Source of the DNA: JAAYTY01 sp964569245
GTDB taxonomy: Bacteria > Fermentibacterota > Fermentibacteria > Fermentibacterales > Fermentibacteraceae
DNA length: 64,000 nucleotides
Reading direction: 5' to 3'
NCBI GenBank assembly: GCA_964569245.1
Contig: CAZMTK010000008.1
Span: 51,225-115,224, forward strand
Shown here: positions 25,962 through 33,740 of the stretch, piece after piece
Layout: each line of letters opens with the position of its first letter
How positions within the stretch are numbered: the stretch's first letter is position 1
Program-made: the position numbers and the translations under genes
Notes under the pieces: generated by a model
What the model was told of the DNA's origin: nothing
Database searches by the model: none
The model's input: only the letters and a program-made list of their open reading frames with translations

Positions 25962-26867
25962 ATGGCAGCTCCTGCGGGAGGCATATCGGGATTCACTTTC
26001 GCCAGAGACGCGTCCAGGCTCGACTATCCCCTCAGGGAGTCCATCCTGTCGGCTCTCCCGATAGTTGACGAGTTCGTGGTCAATCTGGGCGACAGCAGCG
26101 ACGACACGGAGGCGATTGTCGAGTCCGTGGCCAGCCCCAAGATCAGGATCATTCACACGAAGTGGGATCCCTCGAGGTTCGTTCACGGCGCCACCAACGC
26201 AGATCAGACGAACATCGCACTCGAAGCGTGCACTCGCGCCTGGTGCCTTTACCTGCAGGCTGACGAGGTGATCTCCGAGAAGGACTACGACCTCATCGTC
26301 TCCTCCATGGAGAAGGCCTCTTCCATCGAGGAGGCTGACGGCCTGCTGTTCCGGTATCACCACTTCTGGGGCGACTACAGCCGCGTTCAGTCAGCTCATA
26401 ACTGGTATGACAGGGAGATAAGGGCGTTCAAGAACGGCCGCGGCATCAGGAGCATCAAGAGCGCACAGAGTTTCAGGAAGAACGGAGTCAAGCTCCGCGT
26501 GATCGACTGCGGCGCCTGGATATACCACTACGGTTGGGTCAGGCATCCCGAGGTCATGAGGAGGAAGACGATCGCTCTGGACAGCCTGCACCATCCAAGG
26601 GAGTGGGTGGAGAGCCGTCATCCCGAGCCTTCGAAGCCATGGGACTACGGCCCGCTGGACAGGGTTCCGGCATTCGAGGGCGAGCATCCGGCTGTGATGG
26701 CCGAAAGGATAGCATCGAAGAACTGGAGAGCGGAGGACTACTCCGATCCCGGGAACCCGCCCCGGCACAGGCACCTGAGACTCTCGATCCGCCTGCTGTC
26801 AGCCCTGGAGAGGCTCGCAGGCCGCAGGATCGGGGGGTACAGCAACTGGAGGATCCTCAGAGTCTGA
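25962..26867 (+). CDS. Family 2 glycosyltransferase
   Basis: 301 residues with GT-A features: an N-terminal SGFTFARDASRLDYPLRESI strand-loop of the kind that begins GT2 enzymes, VVNLGDSSDDTEAIV (nucleotide-binding), and CLYLQADEVIS, where AD-E stands in the DxD position. The C-terminal half is basic (MRRKTIAL, RHRHLRLSIRLLSALERLAGRR) and could associate with the membrane. The start has AAGGAGG 7-8 bases upstream. Acceptor unknown. It is divergent from the his operon; the shared 120-base intergenic region carries the his promoter. Confidence 0.82.
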   Translation: MAAPAGGISGFTFARDASRLDYPLRESILSALPIVDEFVVNLGDSSDDTEAIVESVASPKIRIIHTKWDPSRFVHGATNADQTNIALEACTRAWCLYLQADEVISEKDYDLIVSSMEKASSIEEADGLLFRYHHFWGDYSRVQSAHNWYDREIRAFKNGRGIRSIKSAQSFRKNGVKLRVIDCGAWIYHYGWVRHPEVMRRKTIALDSLHHPREWVESRHPEPSKPWDYGPLDRVPAFEGEHPAVMAERIASKNWRAEDYSDPGNPPRHRHLRLSIRLLSALERLAGRRIGGYSNWRILRV

Positions 26868-26898
26868 ACCGGCATCCCGCAGGGGGTCAGAACGGCAT

Positions 26899-26916
26899 CC
26901 GGGGCGGCCGCCCCGG
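26899..26916. terminator. GC-rich palindrome between convergent genes
   Basis: CCGGGGCGG directly followed by CCGCCCCGG: a perfect 18-base palindrome 32 bases after the glycosyltransferase stop and before the end of the convergent gene. It may act as a bidirectional transcription end point, but there is no U-tract and, as an exact palindrome, it has no loop of its own. Confidence 0.3.
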
Positions 26917-26960
26917 GCTCTGCCTCCCTCGAGGTTCTCCTTCGACGCGAGCCTGCCCTG

Positions 26961-27419
26961 TCATTTCCAGCTCTTCCAGGCCATCCTGAGCCTGGGCCAG
27001 TTCCTCCTTCTCCAGAGCATGCTGAAGAAGCCGGGGGACGAGGGGTAGGCCTTCCAGTCCATGGCGAGGTGCAGCAGAATCCCTCCCGAGACTCCGTACA
27101 GGAACAGGCTCCCGGAAAGGAGCGCGAGCAGCGCAGGCAGGAGGGCCATCTCCACGTCGTGCAGGACCGGGAAGGCCCAGGAGGCCGGGACTCCCCGCTT
27201 GAAGCCGTGCTCCCTCTCCAGCCTGCGCTGGTCCTTGAACGCTGCGCTCGCGAGACCGCGAAGGCTGGAGGGCATGCCTCTCCCGATGTAGTGCTCGATG
27301 TGGTCCACATCGAGGAGCGAGCCGAATGCGGCGAAGCCGGCCCCCGCCTCGGGGAAGCCGGCCAGCCAGATGGCGGCTCCCGCAGCAGCCGATGCCGCCA
27401 TGTGGGCCGATGCCTTCAC
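26961..27419 (-). CDS. Small integral membrane protein, YdjM-like (low certainty)
   Basis: 152 residues from GTG 27419; an ATG at 27401 is also possible, and neither has a strong SD. It contains three to four hydrophobic helices and the motifs GSLLDVDHIEHYIGRG and GGILLHLAMDWKAYPS. The Asp-x-Asp-His and His-x3-Asp pairs flanking membrane segments resemble the inner-membrane metal-dependent hydrolase (YdjM) family. The C-terminal tail is very basic and Trp-rich (LWRRRNWPRLRMAWKSWK). Function unknown. It is divergent from the zinc-ribbon protein gene (172 bases apart, no clear promoter). Confidence 0.6.
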   Translation of the reverse strand: MKASAHMAASAAAGAAIWLAGFPEAGAGFAAFGSLLDVDHIEHYIGRGMPSSLRGLASAAFKDQRRLEREHGFKRGVPASWAFPVLHDVEMALLPALLALLSGSLFLYGVSGGILLHLAMDWKAYPSSPGFFSMLWRRRNWPRLRMAWKSWK

Positions 27420-27591
27420 GAGCTTGCCCCCGGGCTTCCGAAGCAGCCTGCCGATCCGCGATCCATGCCGGGAATGTAGGAGAGCCCGCCCCGTCCTGCC
27501 AGTGTCCCCGTGTCGTCTCGAAGCGTCGCAGTGTATGTTCCGCCGACAGGGAGACGGCCGCCTGACGGCTCGAGGGACTGCGGAGGGGGAG

Positions 27592-28683
27592 ATGAAGAGG
27601 ATCCGGTGCAAGTTCTGTGGAACGCTCCTCGGGGCGGGAGACGAGAACTGCGGCAACTGCGGCGCTCCCGTGGAGCCCGACCTTCAGGAGGCTCCAGAAG
27701 CGGATGAGAGTCCGCATGTCCTCGCCGAAGGAACCGGAACGACCGTCTCCTCGCAGACCACGGTCACTACGCAGCCATCGGGTTGTGGATGCGGGCCGAA
27801 GATCCTCGTGGCGATCATCTTCGCCGCAGTCGTGATCCCGATACTCGCGGCGGTAGTCATCCCGGCGGTGATCGGCTACGCCCGGCGCTCGCGGGAGGCC
27901 GGGGCCGCCACGAGGACTCCCGAGGAGAATGGGGCGGTTCTGACGCCCGCTCCGATGCCCGATTCGGTCTACAGGTCATTCCTGGTCGACGGGGAGAACA
28001 CGGTCGAGACCGTGTGGCCCAGAGTCCTTCTTGACTGCCCCGACAGCTGCGCCTGGCTCGAGCCCTATCAGCCCTCTGCGGCATTCCTCGTTGAAGTCTC
28101 CAGCGAACGCTCGCTCTGCAGGTTCTACGCAACGGCACCGTTCGACCTGGTCATGGCGCTTCTCGAGAGGCGCGAGGACGGCACTCTGCGATTTCTGCGG
28201 TACAACGACGATACCGTGGGCAGGAATCCCAGGATAGACGAGATTCTCCGCCGCGGCGAGTACCTGGTGCTGGTCGCCCCCCTCTCGAGCTTCGACGCCG
28301 GGGAGCTCTCCTTCGTCTGGGAGGTCGTGCAGGAGGAGATACCGGTGCTCGCGCCGGACACCGTCTTCACCGCGGAGCTCACCGAGCTCGCGCCGCGGGC
28401 CGTCTTCTTCGTAGACATCCGAAGGGACAGCGTATATACAATCCAGGCCGCCAGCGACGATCTTGACTCCTATGTCGAGCTGCGCACGGCGCAGGGCATC
28501 ATTCTCTCCGACGATGACGGAGGGGGCGGCTGGAACGACTCCCGACTGGTGTTCGAGGCATCCGCTCTTCATGCCGGGGAGGCTCTCCTCGTGGTGAGAT
28601 CGTACAGCGAGTACAGCCCGGACTACGGACAGGTCTCGATAGGCTTCTCGGAGGGCACGGCTCCTGCGCCGCCGCTCCGATGA
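27592..28683 (+). CDS. Zinc-ribbon membrane protein with extracytoplasmic PPC-like domains
   Basis: 363 residues. An N-terminal zinc ribbon (CKFCGTLLGAGDENCGNCG, residues ~5-23) is followed by an acidic linker, a Thr/Ser-rich stretch and one transmembrane helix (ILVAIIFAAVVIPILAAVVI, about 69-88). The rest, about 260 residues, is predicted outside: two beta-rich domains (VEVSSERSLCRFYA, YLVLVAPLSSFDAGELSFVWEV, VDIRRDSVYTIQA, DDDGGGGWNDSRLVFEA) reminiscent of pre-peptidase C-terminal (PPC) domains. ATG 27592 has GGAGGGGG just upstream. A cytoplasmic zinc ribbon joined to an external domain suggests signalling or assembly across the membrane. Confidence 0.75.
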   Translation: MKRIRCKFCGTLLGAGDENCGNCGAPVEPDLQEAPEADESPHVLAEGTGTTVSSQTTVTTQPSGCGCGPKILVAIIFAAVVIPILAAVVIPAVIGYARRSREAGAATRTPEENGAVLTPAPMPDSVYRSFLVDGENTVETVWPRVLLDCPDSCAWLEPYQPSAAFLVEVSSERSLCRFYATAPFDLVMALLERREDGTLRFLRYNDDTVGRNPRIDEILRRGEYLVLVAPLSSFDAGELSFVWEVVQEEIPVLAPDTVFTAELTELAPRAVFFVDIRRDSVYTIQAASDDLDSYVELRTAQGIILSDDDGGGGWNDSRLVFEASALHAGEALLVVRSYSEYSPDYGQVSIGFSEGTAPAPPLR

Positions 28684-28779
28684 GGCGCGCGGAGCCGGGC
28701 ACCGTTCGGCGCGCCCGGTGTTTCTCTCTGTCGCACTGATCGACATGAGCGTCACTGAGACGCAGGACATGGAGAAGAC

Positions 28780-29922
28780 ATGGCAGTCCCGTTCCTCGAC
28801 CTGAAGCAGCAGTACCGTCAGATCGCCGGAGAGGTGAGGCGCGAGCTGGACGAGGTCATGGAGAGCACGGCGTTCGTTCTGGGTCCGAAGGTGAAGGCTT
28901 TCGAGGAGCGGTTCGCCGCTCTCTGCGGAACGAGACACTGCATAGGGCTCTCCAGCGGAACAGCGGCGGTGCACGCGATGATCTGGGCCGCGGACCTGCC
29001 TGCAGGAAGCGGAGTAGTACTGCCGCCCAACACGTTCACGGCGACGGCCGAGGGCGTGATACTCGCAGGGCACGTGCCTGTGTTCGTGGATGTCGAGAAG
29101 GGAACGTGGAACCTCTGTCCCCGTCGCACCGAGGCCTTTCTTGAGGAGAACGACGGGCCTGGAGGCCCGATCGACCCCGGAACTGGCGCCGTGATCCGTG
29201 CGATCCTCCCGGTTGACCTCTACGGCCACCCTGCGGACCTCCCGGCCTTCGAGGCCATAGCCGAGAAGCGGGGCCTCCTCCTGTTCGAGGACGCCTGCCA
29301 GGCTCATGCCGCCTCGCTGGGGGGCAGGCAGGCAGGCTCGTTCGGCATGGCCGCGGCGTTCAGCTTCTATCCGGGCAAGAATCTGGGCGCCTATGGAGAG
29401 GGCGGCGCCGTGACCACAGATTCCGACGAGCTGGCAGCCAGGGTCAGAACGCTCCGGGACCATGGCTCGTCAGAGAAGTACTTCTACTCGATGACTGGCC
29501 ACAACTACCGCATGGAGGCCTTCCAAGGCGCTGTGCTGGGCGTCAAGCTCTCGCACCTCGAGCGCTGGAACGGGCAGCGCAGGGAGGCTGCCCGGAGATA
29601 TTCCGAACTGCTGTCGGGTCTCCCCCTGGAGCTGCCCGTCGAGATGCCCGGTGCGAAGCATGTGTACCATCTCTATGCCGCGCACACGGACAGGCGGGAC
29701 GGCTTGGCCGCCTTCCTGAGGGAGAGGGGCATCGGCACCGGCCTCCACTACCCGCATCCCCTGCATCTGCAGAAGGCCTACGCATACCTTGGCCACCGGG
29801 AGGGCGACTTCCCCGTGAGCGAATACAACAGCTCACGGAACATCACCCTGCCGATGTTCCCGGAGATAACGCCCGACCAGCAGGCCGAGGTGGCCGCAGC
29901 GATGAGCGAGTTCTTCGCCTGA
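28780..29922 (+). CDS. DegT/DnrJ/EryC1/StrS-family sugar aminotransferase
   Basis: 380 residues, PLP-dependent fold type I. Motifs: VPFLDLKQQYRQI at the start, GTRHCIGLSSGTAA, PPNTFTATAEGV, EDACQAHAA and the PLP lysine in FSFYPGKNLGAYGEGG. The C-terminal half has NYRMEAFQGAVLGVKL. Members transfer an amino group to nucleotide keto-sugars for surface polysaccharides. The reaction partner is unknown; two glycosyltransferases in the window may use the product. A weak hairpin lies between it and the previous gene (about 28694-28714). Confidence 0.92.
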   Translation: MAVPFLDLKQQYRQIAGEVRRELDEVMESTAFVLGPKVKAFEERFAALCGTRHCIGLSSGTAAVHAMIWAADLPAGSGVVLPPNTFTATAEGVILAGHVPVFVDVEKGTWNLCPRRTEAFLEENDGPGGPIDPGTGAVIRAILPVDLYGHPADLPAFEAIAEKRGLLLFEDACQAHAASLGGRQAGSFGMAAAFSFYPGKNLGAYGEGGAVTTDSDELAARVRTLRDHGSSEKYFYSMTGHNYRMEAFQGAVLGVKLSHLERWNGQRREAARRYSELLSGLPLELPVEMPGAKHVYHLYAAHTDRRDGLAAFLRERGIGTGLHYPHPLHLQKAYAYLGHREGDFPVSEYNSSRNITLPMFPEITPDQQAEVAAAMSEFFA

Positions 29923-29944
29923 AAGGCGACCGACAGCCGCTCTT

Positions 29945-30367
29945 CTAGGCCTCGTACAGCCCGCTGTCGCGGGTCGGCGGCGCCCCCGTGGCGGCTTCGT
30001 CCTCGTCGCCCAGGCCCATTCCCTCCAGCTCGCGCTCGACCTTCTCCGGGTCCTCCCCGGACTCCAGCCGCGTTATGGCTTCGTCGAGCTCCGGCCCCAG
30101 ATCCTCCCCCATCTCGTCGGCCATGTGCCGGATGGCTCGGGCCATGGACCTGGGATCGCTTTCGTCGATGTCCGACAGGTCGGGGATGTCGTCCCCCGAC
30201 GAAGAGGCAGCGAGGGAGCCCTTCCTCGAAGTCGAGAAGCTGCTCATGACCCGTTCCAGGCCCTTCGCCCCGCACTTCGGGCATGCCGGCCGGGGGTTCC
30301 CCGAGCTCTTCACGAAGAACTGATAGATCACGTTGCACTTACTGCACAGATACTCGTAGATGGGCAT
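29945..30367 (-). CDS. FmdB-type zinc-ribbon protein
   Basis: 140 residues from ATG 30367 (GGAGG five bases upstream). The N-terminal ~50 residues are an FmdB-family zinc ribbon: MPIYEYLCSKCNVIY with CxxC, then PACPKCGAKGLERVMS with a second CxxC. The C-terminal part is acidic and low-complexity (DIPDLSDIDESDPRS, ELDEAITRLESGEDPEKVERELEGM). The family is of uncertain function, proposed as a regulator. The ATG shares one base with the stop of the DUF89 gene upstream (TGATG). Confidence 0.85.
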   Translation of the reverse strand: MPIYEYLCSKCNVIYQFFVKSSGNPRPACPKCGAKGLERVMSSFSTSRKGSLAASSSGDDIPDLSDIDESDPRSMARAIRHMADEMGEDLGPELDEAITRLESGEDPEKVERELEGMGLGDEDEAATGAPPTRDSGLYEA

Positions 30368-31287
30368 CAGAACCTCCATGCGGGAAGCCTGCATGCGTGA
30401 GCGAACACGCCGCTCCCCTGCACAAGTCCGGTCATGTCGGAGACGACCGGGCATTTCACCACGAAGGAAAAATAGAGTCTTTCGTCTGCAGTTCCCAGCA
30501 GGCCCTCGAGATTCCCCTGCCCCTTGGAGAGAAGCAGGTCGGCGTCGTCAATCTCGCGCTCCAGCCTGCCGTCGAGGAGGCCCCTCCTCACCGTGGGCGC
30601 GTCCAGCCCGGTGGGGATCACTCTTGCGTGATCGCAGATCCCCGCCAGGGAGGCGTCCCGGGCAGTCGCGTCGTTCATCACTGGAAGCGGCCTTACGGTG
30701 TACACGGCCTCGACGCCGTCGGGCAGCAGCTCCAGGAACAGCAGGTCCAGCACCGACTCCCCTGCGTTGTCGCCGAACACTACGAGCTTCCGGGCTCCGC
30801 GCAGCCTGTCGCAGAACTCCCCGGAATCGTCCAGGACGGGGGGCGTGAAGAGAGTCCGGGACAGCTCCTCCACGGACGGCAGAGAGCGGCCCTGCGCCAC
30901 GTCTATGAGGTTGCCCATCGTAGAGGCCGCCAGAGCCGCCCGCATCGGGTCCGTCGAAGCGGAGACCCTGCTCCTGATGCAGTCGAGGATCTCGAGGAGG
31001 CCGAGTGTGAACTCGTCCTTGACGCTCTCGTACACGTCGCGGTTCTGGAAGCGTCCCCTGAGGTCCCTGTATGCGGCGGCCCCGGCCAGAGGCGGCGGCA
31101 TGCAGGCGAGCCCTCTCTCTATGTCGGCCAGATATCTCTCGAGGAGAACCTTTCGCTCCTCAGGCGGAAGGCATCCAGCCTCCATGAAGGCGGTGAGCCC
31201 CCTGCCGAAGCAGTCCAGACAGCGTCGGTCCGGCAGCTCAGCGCTCCCTCGAGAGCCCCAGGAACAGCTCGTGGACTCTCGAATCAC
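30367..31287 (-). CDS. DUF89/ARMT1-like damage-control phosphatase
   Basis: 306 residues from a GTG at 31287. A start at the CTG before PDRRCLDCF is possible, since pdxT ends at 31238. Family motifs: an N-terminal Cys pair (RRCLDCFGRG), NLIDVAQG, VVFGDNAGESVLD (metal-binding Asp-Asn), MNDATARDA, LLLSKGQGNLEGL and FVVKCPVVS. DUF89 enzymes are metal-dependent phosphatases that remove damaged or side-product sugar phosphates. Being coupled to pdxTS, which uses ribose 5-phosphate and glyceraldehyde 3-phosphate, it may protect PLP synthesis; that is inference. Confidence 0.82.
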   Translation of the reverse strand: MIRESTSCSWGSRGSAELPDRRCLDCFGRGLTAFMEAGCLPPEERKVLLERYLADIERGLACMPPPLAGAAAYRDLRGRFQNRDVYESVKDEFTLGLLEILDCIRSRVSASTDPMRAALAASTMGNLIDVAQGRSLPSVEELSRTLFTPPVLDDSGEFCDRLRGARKLVVFGDNAGESVLDLLFLELLPDGVEAVYTVRPLPVMNDATARDASLAGICDHARVIPTGLDAPTVRRGLLDGRLEREIDDADLLLSKGQGNLEGLLGTADERLYFSFVVKCPVVSDMTGLVQGSGVFAHACRLPAWRF

Positions 31288-31819
31288 CCGTCAGCTCCGG
31301 ATGGAAGGACGACAGCCAGACGCTTCCCTCGCGCAGGAACACGGCTCCTTCCTCGACCTTCGAGAGAACGCGCACCGCGGGGTCCATAGGCTGCAGCAGG
31401 GGGGCCCTTATGAACACCCCGGGGAAGGGTTCGTCGAGACCTTCTATGCAGAGGTCCTGCACGAAGGAGTGGAGCTGGCGTCCGAAGGCGTTCCGCACTG
31501 CCCTCACCCTCGCGACGCCGAGGCTCCGCTGGCGTATCTCGTGCTCGCTCTCGGATATCTCGGAACAGAGGAGTATGGCTCCGGCGCAGGTTCCCCAGAC
31601 AGGCAGGCCGCTCCTGGCGAGGGCTCTGATCGGGTCTGCGAGGGACCATCTGTCGAGCAGGCGGATGAGGGTCGTCGATTCGCCGCCCGGCAGCACCAGC
31701 GCCTCGATGCCGTCAAGATCCTCCGGCAGTCGCACCTCGACAACCTCGGCTCCGACAGCGCGCAGCATCGCCGCATGCTCCGCCACGCCGCCCTGGAGGG
31801 CGACGACACCGGTCTTCAA
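31238..31819 (-). CDS. pdxT: Pyridoxal 5'-phosphate synthase, glutaminase subunit
   Basis: 193 residues, start TTG at 31819, nine bases after the pdxS stop; the family consensus start MKxGVxALQG aligns exactly there. Glutamine amidotransferase with nucleophile C78 (GTCAGAILL), LPGGEST and the His-Glu pair in FHPEL. It supplies ammonia to PdxS. No SD is visible, so it probably depends on re-initiation after pdxS. Confidence 0.95.
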   Translation of the reverse strand: MKTGVVALQGGVAEHAAMLRAVGAEVVEVRLPEDLDGIEALVLPGGESTTLIRLLDRWSLADPIRALARSGLPVWGTCAGAILLCSEISESEHEIRQRSLGVARVRAVRNAFGRQLHSFVQDLCIEGLDEPFPGVFIRAPLLQPMDPAVRVLSKVEEGAVFLREGSVWLSSFHPELTGDSRVHELFLGLSRER

Positions 31820-31829
31820 TGGAGGAGCG

Positions 31830-32720
31830 TCACCAGCCTCTCGAAGCCATCCGGTCTTCAGGCCTGAGGCTCGTCACGTTTATGCCCGTCATTGGTTCCC
31901 CGAGGCCGGCGGAGACCTCGGCGATGACCGAGGGCTTGTCGAACTGGCTGACGGCTTCTACGATGGCCTTCGCTCGCTTCTCCGGGTTGCCGCTCTTGAA
32001 GATGCCGCTGCCGACGAATACGCCGTCCATGCCAAGCTGAATCATCAGCGCCGCATCGGCCGGAGTCGCGATGCCTCCGGCGGCGAAGTTGACCACGGGC
32101 AGACGACCCTCGTCGTGCACGAAGCACACGAGGTCGAACGGGGCTCCCAGCTCCCTGGCCGCAGTCATCAGCTCCTCGCGAGGAAGGCTCTTCAGCCGGG
32201 CGATCTCATCCAGTACGCATCTCGCATGCCTGACTCCCTCGACGATGTCCCCGGTGCCGGCCTCGCCCTTCGTCCTTATCATCGCAGCCCCCTCGCCGAT
32301 GCGGCGGAGCGCCTCGCCGAGGTTCGTCGCGCCGCACACGAACGGGACCTTGAAGCTCCACTTGTCTATGTGATGCTTCTCGTCGGCGGGTGTGAGAACC
32401 TCCGACTCGTCTATGAAATCGATCTCCAGAGCCTCCAGCACCTGGGCCTCGACGAAATGCCCGATGCGGCACTTGGCCATCACGGGGATCGTCACCGCCT
32501 CCTGGATGCGCCTGATGACCTCGGGATCGGACATCCTGGCGACGCCTCCCGCGGCCCTGATGTCGGCGGGAACCCTCTCGAGGGCCATGACGGCTACTGC
32601 GCCCGCCTCCTGAGCTATCCTGGCGTGCTCGGGCGTCACCACGTCCATTATCACGCCGCCCTTGAGCATCTGGGCGTGGCCCAGCTTCACCTGGTACACC
32701 GATTCCTCTCTCTGCTTCAT
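31830..32720 (-). CDS. pdxS: Pyridoxal 5'-phosphate synthase, lyase subunit
   Basis: 296 residues, one of the most conserved enzymes here. Motifs: KLGHAQMLKGGVIMDV, AVMALERVPADIRAAGGVARM, PVMAKCRIGHFVEAQ (active-site Lys), HHIDKWSFKVPFVCGATN and NFAAGGIATPADAALMIQLG with the phosphate site. It builds PLP directly from ribose 5-phosphate, glyceraldehyde 3-phosphate and ammonia in a dodecamer with PdxT. Its ATG follows the stop of the upstream small gene by one base. Confidence 0.98.
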   Translation of the reverse strand: MKQREESVYQVKLGHAQMLKGGVIMDVVTPEHARIAQEAGAVAVMALERVPADIRAAGGVARMSDPEVIRRIQEAVTIPVMAKCRIGHFVEAQVLEALEIDFIDESEVLTPADEKHHIDKWSFKVPFVCGATNLGEALRRIGEGAAMIRTKGEAGTGDIVEGVRHARCVLDEIARLKSLPREELMTAARELGAPFDLVCFVHDEGRLPVVNFAAGGIATPADAALMIQLGMDGVFVGSGIFKSGNPEKRAKAIVEAVSQFDKPSVIAEVSAGLGEPMTGINVTSLRPEDRMASRGW

Positions 32721-32721
32721 C

Positions 32722-33177
32722 TCATTCCTCTTCGCCCAGCGTTCCGAACAGGCGGGCCCCCGACTCGAGCCACGCGCTGTCGGCGCTGATCAGCTCGTCC
32801 TCCAGGGCGACCGACCGGGCGGAATCGGGATGGCCGTCGCCATGGTAGAACATCCTAACCCTTCCGTAAGCCGCGAGATATCTCTTGCATGCCGCAAGGT
32901 AGTCCTCCAGCGCTTCGGAGACCGCCGGGCCGGCATCGAACGGCGGGCCCCCCCTGAAGGAGAGCAGAGCCGACGAGGCCCGGAGCCATCCGAGATCTAG
33001 CTGCCACAGCCGGATCGGGGTATCGTTCCGGGCGGGACATTCAGGCACGGCCTCGAGATAGCTGTCAAGGAGCCCCCCCATCTCTCTGTCGAGCGTCAGG
33101 AGCCCGTGGCCGAAGCCATCCGCAACAGGCGCCGCAGCCTGCAGCACCGTCGCAAGAAGCGCTATCAGCCCAGACAT
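32722..33177 (-). CDS. Small exported protein of unknown function
   Basis: 151 residues from ATG 33177, with signal-peptide-like MSGLIALLATVLQAAAPVADG. The mature part is mainly helical with Trp, Tyr and Asp/Glu clusters (RLWQLDLGWLRASSALLSF, YLAACKRYLAAYGRVRMFYHGDGHPDSA). No family recognised. Its stop is one base from the pdxS ATG, so it heads the pdxST operon, which is odd for a periplasmic protein. Confidence 0.65.
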   Translation of the reverse strand: MSGLIALLATVLQAAAPVADGFGHGLLTLDREMGGLLDSYLEAVPECPARNDTPIRLWQLDLGWLRASSALLSFRGGPPFDAGPAVSEALEDYLAACKRYLAAYGRVRMFYHGDGHPDSARSVALEDELISADSAWLESGARLFGTLGEEE

Positions 33178-33291
33178 GCCCGGATATATACTCCAGTCCC
33201 GGCTCGCGTGCACGGGTGCTACTACGCGTCTTCTCGATGCGTTATGTTACTATGTTGTCATTCGTGCGCACAGGAAGGCGGTTCGAGGGCG

Positions 33292-33714
33292 ATGCAACCG
33301 GCTGCTCCCGATCTCCTCCAGCTCCGGCCATCACTGATTCCGCTTGCCGTCCTTGCCTCTCTGCTCTTCGCAGGCGCGGCTCCGGCCGGCCCTGTCGAGG
33401 ATCTGGAGGCGAGGGGCCTTCCTGTGACCTCGGCAGCGCTGGAGGACACGGCATTCGTAGTCGCCATGGAGGGTTCCCTGACCGAGGGTGACACCCTCCT
33501 CAAGCGGTACGGCGGGGTCTTCTTCACCCTTCTCGACAGCATATCCGGCGGATGGCCGATAGTGGGCCTCTGCGTGGACATCCCGGGAAGCAGGCTGAGG
33601 TTCTCCAGGGTTGACATGTACGAGGCACTGGATCAGATGAGATCGGGCGTCAGTGACGACAGGGTGGCTCTCTGGGTTCTCCAGCACACGAGAGTGTTCA
33701 GCCTGCAGCCCTGA
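33292..33714 (+). CDS. Small exported protein of unknown function
   Basis: 140 residues from ATG 33292, with a signal peptide (LIPLAVLASLLFAGAAPAG). The mature ~105 residues are a mixed alpha/beta domain: FVVAMEGSLTEGDTLLKRYGGVFFTLLDSI, GLCVDIPGSRLRFSRVDMYEALDQM. I do not recognise it. It stands alone, divergent from the pdx cluster and convergent with hutH (26-base gap). Confidence 0.65.
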   Translation: MQPAAPDLLQLRPSLIPLAVLASLLFAGAAPAGPVEDLEARGLPVTSAALEDTAFVVAMEGSLTEGDTLLKRYGGVFFTLLDSISGGWPIVGLCVDIPGSRLRFSRVDMYEALDQMRSGVSDDRVALWVLQHTRVFSLQP

Positions 33715-33740
33715 GAAGAAGGGCGGTCTGCGCCTCCGTC

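Noticed and set aside
28745..28804. Short ORF starting ATG at 28745 before the DegT gene
   Set aside because: 19 codons in a different frame that overlaps the DegT start; no SD and no leader-peptide codon bias.
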